Source: Salinilacustrithrix sp034522155 (GTDB lineage: Bacteria > Actinomycetota > Acidimicrobiia > Acidimicrobiales > Salinilacustritrichaceae). From it: a stretch of 64,000 nt of DNA. The position numbers were made by a program, and so were the translations under genes. The number at the start of each line of letters is the position of its first letter. Position 1 is the first letter of the stretch. The DNA is taken from positions 186,001-250,000 of the forward strand of contig JAXHLP010000002.1 of NCBI GenBank assembly GCA_034522155.1. Direction: 5' to 3'. Below the pieces are notes generated by a model. It was not told the DNA's origin. It did no database searches and saw only the letters and a program-made list of their open reading frames with translations. Positions 32,798 to 40,924 of this stretch are shown here, in pieces.

Positions 32798-32829
32798 CAA
32801 ATTGATGTCATCGTCCTGACATCAATTTG
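32798..32829. promoter_or_regulatory. perfect 13-bp inverted repeat, operator of the P450/TetR operon
   Basis: CAAATTGATGTCA (32798-32810), spacer TCGTCC and TGACATCAATTTG (32817-32829) form a perfect 13-bp inverted repeat. It ends 18 bp before the P450 start (32848) and is AT-rich compared with its surroundings. The TetR gene 1.2 kb downstream in the same operon is the obvious candidate binder. Confidence 0.7.
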
Positions 32830-32847
32830 CCAGCGCCGGAGGCACCC

Positions 32848-34041
32848 GTGACGACGATCCGCAAGCCCGACCTGTACTACGACCCCTACGACGTCGAGAT
32901 CAACGCCGACCCGTACCCGGTGTTCGAGCGGCTCCGCGAGGAGGCGCCCCTCTACTACAACGAGGAGTACGAGTTCTACGCGGTCAGCCGGTTCCCCGAC
33001 GTGGAGCGCGGGCTGAAGGACAACGAGACCTTCATCTCCGGCAAGGGTGGCGTCCTCGAGCTCATCAAGGCCGACATGGAGATGCCGCCCGGCGTGGTGA
33101 TCTTCGAGGACCCGCCCACCCACACGATGCACCGCAAGTTGATGTCGCGGGTGTTCACGCCGCGCAAGGTCCAGGCGCTCGAACCCCACATCCGCAGGTT
33201 CTGCGCCGACAGCCTCGACGACAAGGTCGGCACGAGCGGCTTCGACTTCGTCAAGGACCTCGGCGCGCAGATGCCGATGCAGGTGATCGGCATGCTCCTC
33301 GGGGTTCCTGAATCCGACCGGGAGGCCATCCGCGACCGCACCGACGCGAACCTGCGGACCGAGGCCGGCCAGCCGATGGAGGCCAGCACCGACTTCGTGA
33401 ACGACATGTTCGCCGACTACCTCGACTGGCGCGTCGACAACCCGTCCGACGACATCATGACCGACCTGCTCAACGCGGAGTTCGAGGACGAGACCGGCAC
33501 CACCCGGACCCTCACCCGCGACGAGCTGCTCACCTACATCACCGTCATCGCCGGCGCCGGCAACGAGACCACGACCCGGCTCATCGGTTGGACGGGCAAG
33601 GTGCTCGCCGAACACCCCGACCAGCGGCGCGACATCGTCGAGGACCGTGACCTGATCCCGCAGGCCATCGAGGAGCTGCTGCGCTTCGAGCCGCCGGCGC
33701 CCCACGTCGGCCGGTACGTGGCCGCCGACGCCGAGTTCCACGGCCAGACCGTGCCCGCCGGAAGCGCCATGCTCTTCCTCGTCGGCGGCGCCAACCGCGA
33801 CGAGGGCCGTTGGGAGCACGCCGACCGCTTCGACATCCATCGCGAGCAGCTCAGCCACATCACCTTCGGCTACGGCATCCACTTCTGCCTCGGCGCCGCT
33901 CTGGCGCGCATCGAAGGCCGCATCGCGCTCGACGAGGTGCTCGACCGGTTCCCCGAATGGGACGTCGACCTCGACAACGCCGTCATGTCCTCCACCTCGA
34001 CCGTGCGGGGCTGGGAGACCATGCCCGCTGTCCTGCGCTGA
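32848..34041 (+). CDS. cytochrome P450
   Basis: The 397-residue soluble P450 starts at the GTG at 32848 (CGGAGG upstream). The I-helix has AGAGNETTTRLIG with the acid-alcohol pair E-T, the K-helix has EELLR (ExxR), and the haem loop is FGYGIHFCLGAALARIEG with the cysteine ligand. Early landmarks are DPYPVFERLREEAPLYYN and the C-helix region FEDPPTHTMHRKLM. Such actinobacterial class I P450s hydroxylate steroids, terpenes or fatty acids with a separate ferredoxin. No ferredoxin is adjacent. A TetR gene follows after 4 bp and a second P450 after that. Confidence 0.93.
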   Translation: MTTIRKPDLYYDPYDVEINADPYPVFERLREEAPLYYNEEYEFYAVSRFPDVERGLKDNETFISGKGGVLELIKADMEMPPGVVIFEDPPTHTMHRKLMSRVFTPRKVQALEPHIRRFCADSLDDKVGTSGFDFVKDLGAQMPMQVIGMLLGVPESDREAIRDRTDANLRTEAGQPMEASTDFVNDMFADYLDWRVDNPSDDIMTDLLNAEFEDETGTTRTLTRDELLTYITVIAGAGNETTTRLIGWTGKVLAEHPDQRRDIVEDRDLIPQAIEELLRFEPPAPHVGRYVAADAEFHGQTVPAGSAMLFLVGGANRDEGRWEHADRFDIHREQLSHITFGYGIHFCLGAALARIEGRIALDEVLDRFPEWDVDLDNAVMSSTSTVRGWETMPAVLR

Positions 34042-34045
34042 TCCG

Positions 34046-34642
34046 GTGGCCGCGTCTCGGCGGAGCTACGACAGCACGCTGCGCCAGCAGCAGGCCGCCG
34101 AGACGCGCGAGCGCATCGTCACCGCGGGCTCCGAGCTGGTCCACGGGACCTCGATCCGCGACTGGCACAACGTGACCATCCGGGCTGTTGCCGAGCGCGC
34201 CGGTGTCAGCGAACGCACCGTCTACCGTCACTTCACCAACGAGCGCGGCCTCCGCGACGCGGTCATGGGGCGTCTCGAGCAGGAGGCCGGCGTCGACCTC
34301 GAGTCGCTTGCCTTCGACGACATCGGCAAGGTCGCGGCCCGCGTGCTGGAGTACGTGGCCGCCACCTACACGACCGAACCCCGCGAGCATCTCGATCCCA
34401 CGCTCGACGAGGTGGACGAGCGTCGGCGCGAGAGCCTGCGCCGTGCCGTGGCCGACCGGGTTGCCGACTGGCCCGAGCGAGATCGCACGATCGTGGCGGC
34501 GACACTCGATCTGCTGTGGAGCCTGCGCTCCTACGAGCACCTGCACCTCGACTGGCAGCTCGACGGCGACGATGCCATCGCCGGCATCGGCTGGGTCATC
34601 GCGCTCGTGGAGCAGGCGGTGCGCGACGGTCAGCGACCATAA
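34046..34642 (+). CDS. TetR/AcrR family transcriptional regulator
   Basis: The GTG at 34046 follows the P450 stop by 4 bp. The N-terminal HTH reads QQAAETRERIVTAGSELV then VTIRAVAERAGVSERTVYRH, then FTNERGLRDAVM, a complete TetR DNA-binding domain. The remaining 130 residues are the helical ligand-binding domain. It is intact. Its likely targets are the perfect palindrome at 32798-32829 and perhaps the promoter of the P450 gene at 34689. The inducer is probably the P450 substrate. Confidence 0.88.
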   Translation: MAASRRSYDSTLRQQQAAETRERIVTAGSELVHGTSIRDWHNVTIRAVAERAGVSERTVYRHFTNERGLRDAVMGRLEQEAGVDLESLAFDDIGKVAARVLEYVAATYTTEPREHLDPTLDEVDERRRESLRRAVADRVADWPERDRTIVAATLDLLWSLRSYEHLHLDWQLDGDDAIAGIGWVIALVEQAVRDGQRP

Positions 34643-34688
34643 GTCTGTTAGCGTTCACTCACTTCCAGGGGAGAGACGCCGCAGCGCC

Positions 34689-35916
34689 ATGGAGACTCCG
34701 ACAGCAGACATGGGTACCGTCGACGACGACTGGGTCGCGCACCACTACGACTATCGGGCCCCCGAGCTCGGCCGGCAGCTCCACTCGTCGTTCGAGCGGA
34801 TGCGGGCCCGCTGCCCGGTGACCCACAGTGACCAACGGGGTGGCTACTGGGTCGTGGCCGCGCACGACGAGGTCGTGCAGGTGGCCCAGGACTGGGAGAC
34901 GTTCAGCTCCGAGCTCGGGGTCAGCATCCCCGAGACCACGATGGTGAGCAAGGCCATCCCCGAGCACATCGATCCGCCGCTGCACCGCGAGTACAAGCGG
35001 CTGATCAACGCCCACTTCTCGCCGGCCGCGGTGGCCCCGTTCGAGGACGACACCCGGGCCATCGTCACCCGCCTGATCGACGACTTCGTCGAGCGTGGCT
35101 CGGTCGACTTCATGGCCGACTTCGCCGTGCCGTTCCCGGGGCTCGCGTTCTTCGAGCTCGCGCTCGGCGCGCCCGCGGGTGAGCTCGAAACCGTCAACCA
35201 CCACGCCACCAGCGCCACCAAGCCCGACAACCCCGACGCCCGTGAGCACTGGCTCGCGCTCAACGAGTGGATCGACGCGTTCATCGACCGTCGGCGGGAC
35301 GAGCCGGCACGCGGCGACGTCGTCGACTCGGTGCTCGTGGCCGAGATCGAAGGACGGCCCATCCGCGAGGACCAGGCGCGGGCATCGATCTGCTGCTGAT
35401 CCCGGCGGGCTCGCACGCCACCGCGGGCGCGCTCGGCCAGATGATGATCCGCCTGTGCCAACAGCCCGAGATCCCGGCGTTGCTGCGCGACGACCCCGAG
35501 CAGCTCCCGGCCGCGGTCGAGGAGCTGTTGCGCCTCGACGGGTCGTTCGTCGGCATCGGCGACACCCGCCCCGACACGACGCAGACCTCGACGGACACCG
35601 GATCGAAGCCGGCGAGAAGGTGTTCATCTCCTGGGTGTCGGCCAACCGCGACGAGGCGGTGTTCGACGATCCGCACCGGTTCCGCCTCGACCGGCCCCAC
35701 AACCGCCACCTGTCCTTCGGCGCCGGCCCGCACCGGTGCGCGGGCTCGCACCTCGCCCGGCTCAACCTGCGCATCGCGCTCGGCGAGTTGGTTCACCGGC
35801 TGCGCGACGTCGAGCTCGACCTCCCGGTCGAGGACATCGAGTTCCACTCCGCGTTCAACCGCGTACCGCTGCGTGTGCCGATCCGGTTCACGCCCGGCAC
35901 CCGGGTGGGCGCCTGA
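34689..35916 (+). pseudogene. cytochrome P450, two frameshifts
   Basis: From the ATG at 34689 the protein reads METPTADMGTVDDDW through HIDPPLHREYKRLINAHFSP. It breaks near 35385, continues one frame over as GIDLLLIPAGSHATAGALGQ (I-helix) and VEELLRLDGSFVGIGDTRP (ExxR region), breaks again near 35580 and ends with the haem loop FGAGPHRCAGSHLARLN. All parts of a 405-residue P450 are present, so either two assembly indels or a recently dead gene. The I-helix has A in place of the usual acid before T (AGSHAT). It lies 46 bp after the TetR gene. Confidence 0.75.
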
Positions 35917-35938
35917 CCGCCCTGATGCGGAAACACGG

Positions 35939-36714
35939 TCAGGGCTCGAACAACCTCGTGGTCGCCGCGACGGCGAGGGCCGACTCGCGCCCCTCGTCGG
36001 TGACCATCACCTCGGCCACGGGGCCGTGACGCTGTGCAGTTGCGCGGGCCGGGCCGAGGCGGACCGGTCGCAGGTAGTGCAGCGACATCATCGACAGCGT
36101 GCTGCCGGCGTGGGTCGACAGCGCGGCCTCCTCGACCAGCAGGGCGATGAGCCCACCGTTGACGGTGTTCGACGCGTTGAGCCCGTCGTCGGACGGGGGA
36201 GGACGGCCACCCCCGGCTCACGTCGTTCGCAGCCCGCCCGGTCGGCCAGGGGTGTTCGCAGCGGGCCATCCGCTTCGGCCATGGCCGCCACCAGCTCGTC
36301 GGCGCTGGCCGGGAGGTGAAGCTCGGGGTCCCGGGCCACCATGAACAGCCCGGTGCCGGTGCCGACCGGCACGTCGTCCTCGTCGGCGATGTCGACGGAG
36401 GCGACGACCACCTCGGAGCCGACCTTGACCACCTCGGCCGTGGCGACGACGGCGCCGACGCCGGTCGGTGGGCGGTAGAGGTGGACGTCGAGGCCGAGGG
36501 TCACCGGGACACGCGGGCCGATGAACCGGGCGGTGAGCAGCCCGGTCATGGTGTCGACCCAGGTCGCGAGGACCGAGATCCGCAGCGTGTCGGTGCCCGG
36601 GACGTGCATCTCGGGGACGATGGTCGCCGACCCGCGCAGCCGGTCGCCGTCGGGGCGGATGGTGAAGCCGAGCTCGCGCAGGACGTGCGCGCGGTCCCGC
36701 GGCGGGGCGTTCAT
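35939..36714 (-). pseudogene. double-hotdog thioesterase-like protein, one frameshift
   Basis: The gene starts at the ATG at 36714, 19 bp after the amidohydrolase stop, with MNAPPRDRAHVLRELGF. The first hotdog half has TWVDTMTGLLTARFIG and VTLGLDVHLYRPPTGVGAVV. An indel near 36205 precedes the second half: GLNASNTVNGGLIALLVEEA, then SMMSLHYLRPVRLGPARA and a final VAATTRLFEP. The N-x-x-N-x-V-x-GG motif of PaaI-like thioesterases is kept in the second half and W-V-D-T-M-T-G-L in the first. The product probably hydrolyses or binds an acyl-CoA. It is co-transcribed with the amidohydrolase. Confidence 0.7.
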
Positions 36715-36733
36715 CGCAGGTGCGGTCGGCGGG

Positions 36734-38011
36734 TCAGGCGAGGACGCCGATGCCAGCGGCCTCGTTCTGTTCCTTCCACGCCGCTCGCGACATGCGGGTG
36801 GTGTCGACGTCGGTGGCCCGTGCCCGAAGGGCGCCCACGGTGGCGTCTTCCTTGTCGATGTGGGCGAAGGGGTCCCAGTCGAAGAACCGGCAGGAGTTCT
36901 CCCAGGTGATCTTGTCGATCTCGGTCTTGTCCGTGAGGCCGACCTGTTGGAACTCGTTCCACGTGAACTCGGGCGACTCGGGCCAGGTGGTGTCGGTGTG
37001 GGGGTAGTCGCATTCCCAGGCGATGTTGTCGATGCCGATCCGGTGGCGCAGCTCGAGGCCGGAGGGATCGGTGATGAAGCACGCCAGGAAGTGCTCGCGG
37101 AACACCTCGGAAGGCAGCTTGCCGTCGAACTCCTCGCCGCCGTGGAGCCAGGTCTGGTTGGTCCAGTGGCGGTCGATGCGGTCGAGGTAGAAGGGCACCC
37201 AGCCGATGCCACCCTCGGAGAGGGCGACGCGCAGGTCGGGGAACTTCTGGAACACTCCACCGAAGAGCAGGTCCTGGGCGGTGATGGCCGAGATCTGGGT
37301 GGCCAGCACCATCAGGTGGTCGATCGGGGCCTCGGGCGGCCGGTTGATGACGTCGAAGCCGGCACCGATGTGCAGCGACAGGACCATGTTCTCGTCACAG
37401 ATCGCCTTCAGCATCGGGTCCCAGTGACCGGACAGGAAGCTGGGCAGACCCTGGACGTGCGGGGTCTCGAGGAAGCTGATCGACTTGCAGCCCTTCTTGC
37501 CGACGCGGTGGATCTCCTCGGCGGCGAGCTCGGGGTCCCAGTTCGGCACCATCCCGAGAGGGATGAACCGGTCGGGGTACTCGGCGCACCACTCGTCGAT
37601 GACCCAGTCGTTGTAGGCCTGCAACATGACGAGGGCGACTTCCTTGTTCTCGCCCTCGTTGAAGGTTCGGGCGTTGAACCCGGCCATCGTCGGGAAGTTG
37701 AGCGACGCGAGCACACCGTTGGCGTCCATGTCGCGCACCCGCTGGTGCACGTCGAAACAACCCGGCCGCAGCTCGGAGTACGAGCCCGGGTTGAAACCCC
37801 ACTCCTCGCGGGGCCAGCCGACCGTGGCCGCCATGCCGAACGGGGTCGACGTCGCCGAACCCTGGAAATGCCATTCGTCCACGCCGTCGGCGTTGCGGAC
37901 GAGCTTGGGCGCGTCGTCCTTGTACTTCTCCGGAACGTGGTTCTCGAACAAATCCGGCGGCTCGATCATGTGATCGTCGATGCTCACCAGGATCATGTCG
38001 TCCATCTGCAT
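36734..38011 (-). CDS. amidohydrolase family protein (Amidohydro_2 / decarboxylase-like)
   Basis: AGGAGG lies just before the ATG at 38011. The 425-residue TIM-barrel protein starts MQMDDMILVSIDDHMIEPPD with an IDDH-type first metal site (the family has D-x-H). It continues with LASLNFPTMAGFN, LHIGAGFDVINRPPEAPIDH, LRVALSEGGIGWVPFYLDRI and a D ligand in ECDYPHTDTTWPESP. These are the landmarks of the ACMSD-like amidohydrolase clan common in actinobacterial aromatic and steroid catabolism. A good promoter (38047-38075) precedes it and the thioesterase gene follows. Confidence 0.88.
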   Translation of the reverse strand: MQMDDMILVSIDDHMIEPPDLFENHVPEKYKDDAPKLVRNADGVDEWHFQGSATSTPFGMAATVGWPREEWGFNPGSYSELRPGCFDVHQRVRDMDANGVLASLNFPTMAGFNARTFNEGENKEVALVMLQAYNDWVIDEWCAEYPDRFIPLGMVPNWDPELAAEEIHRVGKKGCKSISFLETPHVQGLPSFLSGHWDPMLKAICDENMVLSLHIGAGFDVINRPPEAPIDHLMVLATQISAITAQDLLFGGVFQKFPDLRVALSEGGIGWVPFYLDRIDRHWTNQTWLHGGEEFDGKLPSEVFREHFLACFITDPSGLELRHRIGIDNIAWECDYPHTDTTWPESPEFTWNEFQQVGLTDKTEIDKITWENSCRFFDWDPFAHIDKEDATVGALRARATDVDTTRMSRAAWKEQNEAAGIGVLA

Positions 38012-38046
38012 GGCAGCCTCCTCATGCGTGGCCGTGCGAGAACGAC

Positions 38047-38075
38047 ACTATCGCTCGTTGACAACGCTGTTACAA
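38047..38075 (-). promoter_or_regulatory. sigma-70-type promoter for the amidohydrolase gene
   Basis: On the reverse strand TTGTAA (38075-38070), a 17-bp spacer and GATAGT (38052-38047) form a good -35/-10 pair, with transcription expected to begin about 30 bases before the ATG at 38011. Confidence 0.5.
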
Positions 38076-38086
38076 GTGACGTCGGC

Positions 38087-38114
38087 TTGACCGCACGGTC
38101 AATGGGTCTAGGTT
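38087..38114 (+). promoter_or_regulatory. leaderless promoter of the SDR gene with overlapping operator
   Basis: TTGACC (38087-38092), a 16-bp spacer and TAGGTT (38109-38114) form a promoter whose start site would coincide with the ATG at 38121. The -35 box is the left arm of the inverted repeat TTGACC-gcac-GGTCAA (38087-38102), so a repressor binding there would block it. Confidence 0.55.
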
Positions 38115-38120
38115 TCCGGG

Positions 38121-38918
38121 ATGACCGCAATCCTGGATCGACTGTTCGGCGCCGAGGGCAAGCACGTGGTGGTCACCGGCGGCTCCCGCGGCATCGGGCG
38201 CATGATCGCCACCGGCTTCGTCGAGTCCGGCGCCACCGTCTACATCACGGCCCGCAAGGCCGAGGCCTGCGACGAGACGGCCGCCGAGCTGAACGGCCTC
38301 GACGCGTCGGGTTCGTGCGTGTCGATCCCGGCCGACCTGTCCTCCCGGGAGGGCATCGACGCGTTCGCCCGCGCGCTCGGCGAGCACACCAGCGAGCTGC
38401 ACGTGCTCGTGAACAACGCGGGTGCCACGTGGGGTGCGCCCATCGACGAGTATCCCGAGGACGGCTGGGACAAGGTCATGGACATCAACGTCCGCAGCGT
38501 CTTCTTCCTGACCCAGGCGTTGCTCCCGCCCCTGCGGGCGGCCTCGTCCGACGACGACCCGGCGCGTGTGATCAACGTGGCATCCATCGACGGCATCCGG
38601 ACGCCGGCGATGGAGAGCTTCGCCTACGGCGCGAGCAAGGCCGCCGTCCTCCACCTCACCCGCCACCTGGCCAAGCGGCTCATCAGCGACGGGATCACCG
38701 TCAACGCCATCGCCCCCGGCCCCTTCGAGTCGAAGATGATGAACTTCATGCTGGGCAACGAGGAGGGCCGCCGGGCGGTGGCCAGCGGCGTGCCGGCCAA
38801 GCGCATCGGCCAGCCCGACGACCTGGCCGCGGCTGCGCTCTACCTGGCCGGCCGGGGAGCGAACTACGTCGTGGGCGAGACCGTGATCGTCGACGGTGGC
38901 GTCGCCAACCTCGCCTGA
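38121..38918 (+). CDS. short-chain dehydrogenase/reductase (SDR)
   Basis: The 265-residue classical SDR has the cofactor motif TGGSRGIGRMIA (TGxxxGxG, residues 20-27), an NNAG motif (VLVNNAGATWG), the catalytic serine in INVASIDGIR and the Y-x-x-x-K pair in FAYGASKAAVLHL, then APGPFESKMM. The Arg in ITARKAEAC after the second strand favours NADP(H). It is similar to 3-oxoacyl-ACP reductase-like enzymes of lipid and sterol catabolism. The ATG at 38121 lies 6 bases after a -10 box, so the transcript is probably leaderless. It is divergent from the amidohydrolase operon. Confidence 0.93.
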   Translation: MTAILDRLFGAEGKHVVVTGGSRGIGRMIATGFVESGATVYITARKAEACDETAAELNGLDASGSCVSIPADLSSREGIDAFARALGEHTSELHVLVNNAGATWGAPIDEYPEDGWDKVMDINVRSVFFLTQALLPPLRAASSDDDPARVINVASIDGIRTPAMESFAYGASKAAVLHLTRHLAKRLISDGITVNAIAPGPFESKMMNFMLGNEEGRRAVASGVPAKRIGQPDDLAAAALYLAGRGANYVVGETVIVDGGVANLA

Positions 38919-38993
38919 GGTCATCATGCCGGGTGGAGCCGTCGGCAGCTGGTTGACCTGGCCGCACGCGATGCCGAGCAACGACGCGAGCGG

Positions 38994-39734
38994 TCACGCT
39001 TCGGCGAAAGCCCCCCAGGCCGCGGTGGTGGCTTCGGCCGACCAGTCCGGCAGGCCGCCGTGCACGACGAGCCGGAAGCGGAAGCGGAGCTGGCTGCCGG
39101 CGTCGACGTGCATCGGTTCGTGGAACAAGAAGGCGGCGTTGACGAAGTTGGTGGGATCGTCGGTGAGGTACAGCTCGTTGGCGACGTCGCCGTACCAGGG
39201 CGTCGGGTGCCGCGGGTTGTCCGGGTGGTCGAGGATCGTCACGCCGGCGTCGGGTCCGGCGAGATCGCACCAGCGGGACGGCTCGCCGATCACGTCCTTG
39301 CCCTCGGTGGTCTCGGTGGCGATGCGCGTCCCGTGCCAGTCGCCGGCGCCGCGGAACGCGAGCCCGCTGTAGCCGCCCCAGCCCTGGTAGGGCGTGCGGT
39401 CGAGCTCGACGTCGACGCTCGGCGTGAGCGTCGTGGTCCAGTCGATGGTCCGGTCGTCGACCTCAGCGAGCTGACGGTCCTCCACGAGCACGACCGAGCC
39501 GTCGGGGCGAAGCCACTCGACGGTGTGGTCGTCGCGGTGGTGCTGGGTGCCGTGATCGTCCATCTCCTCCCAGAAGTTCTCGCCATTGATGAACTTGACC
39601 GAGAACCACACGCCCCGCTGCCACGGGTGGTCGGGGGTGTCGGCTCGGGTCAGGACGCGACCCGACGGCGCGACGAGCGGGTGCAGGTGGGGCTTTGGCG
39701 GCGCGGGGTCGTAGGTCCACGTCGGTGTCGGCAC
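38994..39734 (-). CDS. PmoA family protein (DUF6807)
   Basis: The 246-residue protein begins at the GTG at 39734 and shows the features of the family named PmoA in Pfam: PHLHPLVAPSGRVLTRADTP, DHPWQRGVWFSVKFINGENF, a polar central strand region (RGAGDWHGTRIATET) and the closing VTILDHPDNPRHPTPWYGD and LFHEPMHVDAGSQLRFRFRL. The conserved H, D and R residues (DHPWQRG and DHPDNPRH) suggest a carbohydrate-related active site. Members often sit in sugar-catabolic clusters and are not methane monooxygenase subunits despite the name. It is divergent from the 2-hydroxyacid dehydrogenase gene 53 bp away. Confidence 0.8.
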   Translation of the reverse strand: MPTPTWTYDPAPPKPHLHPLVAPSGRVLTRADTPDHPWQRGVWFSVKFINGENFWEEMDDHGTQHHRDDHTVEWLRPDGSVVLVEDRQLAEVDDRTIDWTTTLTPSVDVELDRTPYQGWGGYSGLAFRGAGDWHGTRIATETTEGKDVIGEPSRWCDLAGPDAGVTILDHPDNPRHPTPWYGDVANELYLTDDPTNFVNAAFLFHEPMHVDAGSQLRFRFRLVVHGGLPDWSAEATTAAWGAFAEA

Positions 39735-39787
39735 GGCACCACCGTTGCAGACCCGGTGGGCGCGGCGTGGCAGGCAGACTCTGGCCC

Positions 39788-40789
39788 ATGCAGCCCCGCA
39801 TCGTCCTCGCCCACTGGGACGGGCTCGACTTCTATGGCGACGCCGGCATGGCGCAGCTCGCACAGGTGGGCGAGGTCCTCGACCGTGAACCGCTCAGCTC
39901 CTTCGACGACCAGCGGGCGGACGACCTCCTGGCCCGGGCCGAGGTGCTCGTGGGGCACTGGGGCTGTCCGCTGATCGACGGTTCGGTCATCGAGCGCGCG
40001 CCGGACCTCGGGCTGATCGCCTACACCGCCGGGACCGTGAAGTTCACCGTCACCGACGACGTGTTCGACCGCGGCATCCGGATCACGTCCGGGGCCCCGG
40101 CCAACGCCGAGCCCGTGGCCGAGTTCACCCTGGCGGCGATCCTGTTCGCCAACAAGGACGTGTTCTTCGAGCGGGATCGGATGCGGAACCCGTCGATCGC
40201 GACGAGCCGGTCCCGTGGCGACGTGCCGGTCGGCAACTGGGACAAGACCGTGGGCATCGTCGGCGCGTCGATGGTCGGCCGGCGCGTGATCGAGCTCCTT
40301 CGCCCGTTCCCGCGACTGGACGTCATCCTCTACGACCCCTTCGTCGGGCACGACGAGGCCGCCCGGCTCGGCGTCCGAAAGCTCGACCTCGACGACCTGT
40401 GCGCAGTCGCGGACGTACTGTCGGTACACGCGCCCGACATCCCGTCGACCCGCGGCATGATCGGTGCCGATCAGCTGGCGGCGCTGCGCACCGGGGCGAC
40501 CCTCATCAACACGGCGCGCGGTGCCCTCGTCGACCACGACGCGCTGATCGCCGAGCTGCGCGACGGTCGGCTGTATGCGGTGCTCGACGTCACCGACCCC
40601 GAGCCACTGCCGGACGACAATCCGCTGCGGATCCTGCCCAACGTGTTCCTCACCCCGCACCTCGCCGGTTCCCAGGGAACCGAGCTGGGCAGGATGACGG
40701 AGTCCGTCGTCGACGAGATTCGCCGCTACGCCGCCGGCGAGCGCGCCGCGAACGAGGTCACCCGGAGCGCGCTGGACCGCATCGCCTGA
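39788..40789 (+). CDS. D-isomer-specific 2-hydroxyacid dehydrogenase
   Basis: The 333-residue enzyme has the NAD-binding loop KTVGIVGASMVGRRVIELL followed by an acidic strand end (LYDPF, favouring NAD). The catalytic Arg is in INTARGALVDHDAL, the Glu in DVTDPEPLPDDNPL and the His in LTPHLAGSQGTE. The substrate half (residues 1-110 and the C-terminus) is less conserved; EPVAEFTLAAIL marks the hinge. It reduces a 2-keto acid or oxidises a 2-hydroxy acid. Location beside PmoA, OYE and DapA-family genes suggests a sugar-acid pathway. It starts at the ATG at 39788. Confidence 0.92.
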   Translation: MQPRIVLAHWDGLDFYGDAGMAQLAQVGEVLDREPLSSFDDQRADDLLARAEVLVGHWGCPLIDGSVIERAPDLGLIAYTAGTVKFTVTDDVFDRGIRITSGAPANAEPVAEFTLAAILFANKDVFFERDRMRNPSIATSRSRGDVPVGNWDKTVGIVGASMVGRRVIELLRPFPRLDVILYDPFVGHDEAARLGVRKLDLDDLCAVADVLSVHAPDIPSTRGMIGADQLAALRTGATLINTARGALVDHDALIAELRDGRLYAVLDVTDPEPLPDDNPLRILPNVFLTPHLAGSQGTELGRMTESVVDEIRRYAAGERAANEVTRSALDRIA

Positions 40790-40806
40790 GTCTGAGTTCG
40801 TTCCTC

Positions 40807-40839
40807 GGGCGCGCCAACCCTCCGCGTTGGATGGCGCCC
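40807..40839. terminator. possible bidirectional terminator between convergent genes
   Basis: GGGCGC-g-CCAAC and GTTGG-at-GGCGCCC can fold into an 11-bp stem with a small internal loop and a 6-base hairpin loop. It lies between two converging genes (stops at 40789 and 40925). No T-run follows, as is common in high-GC actinobacteria. Confidence 0.4.
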
Positions 40840-40924
40840 CCGTCACCTCGGGAGCTGCTCGCCCGGGGATGCTCGCAACCGCTCCTGGCAACAACGGGTT
40901 CGCCGTGGAGTATGGACCGTCTGG

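Noticed and set aside
38994..39734. PmoA-family protein read as a methane monooxygenase subunit
   Set aside because: The Pfam name is misleading; the sequence is a soluble DUF6807-type protein and no pmoB or pmoC genes are present.
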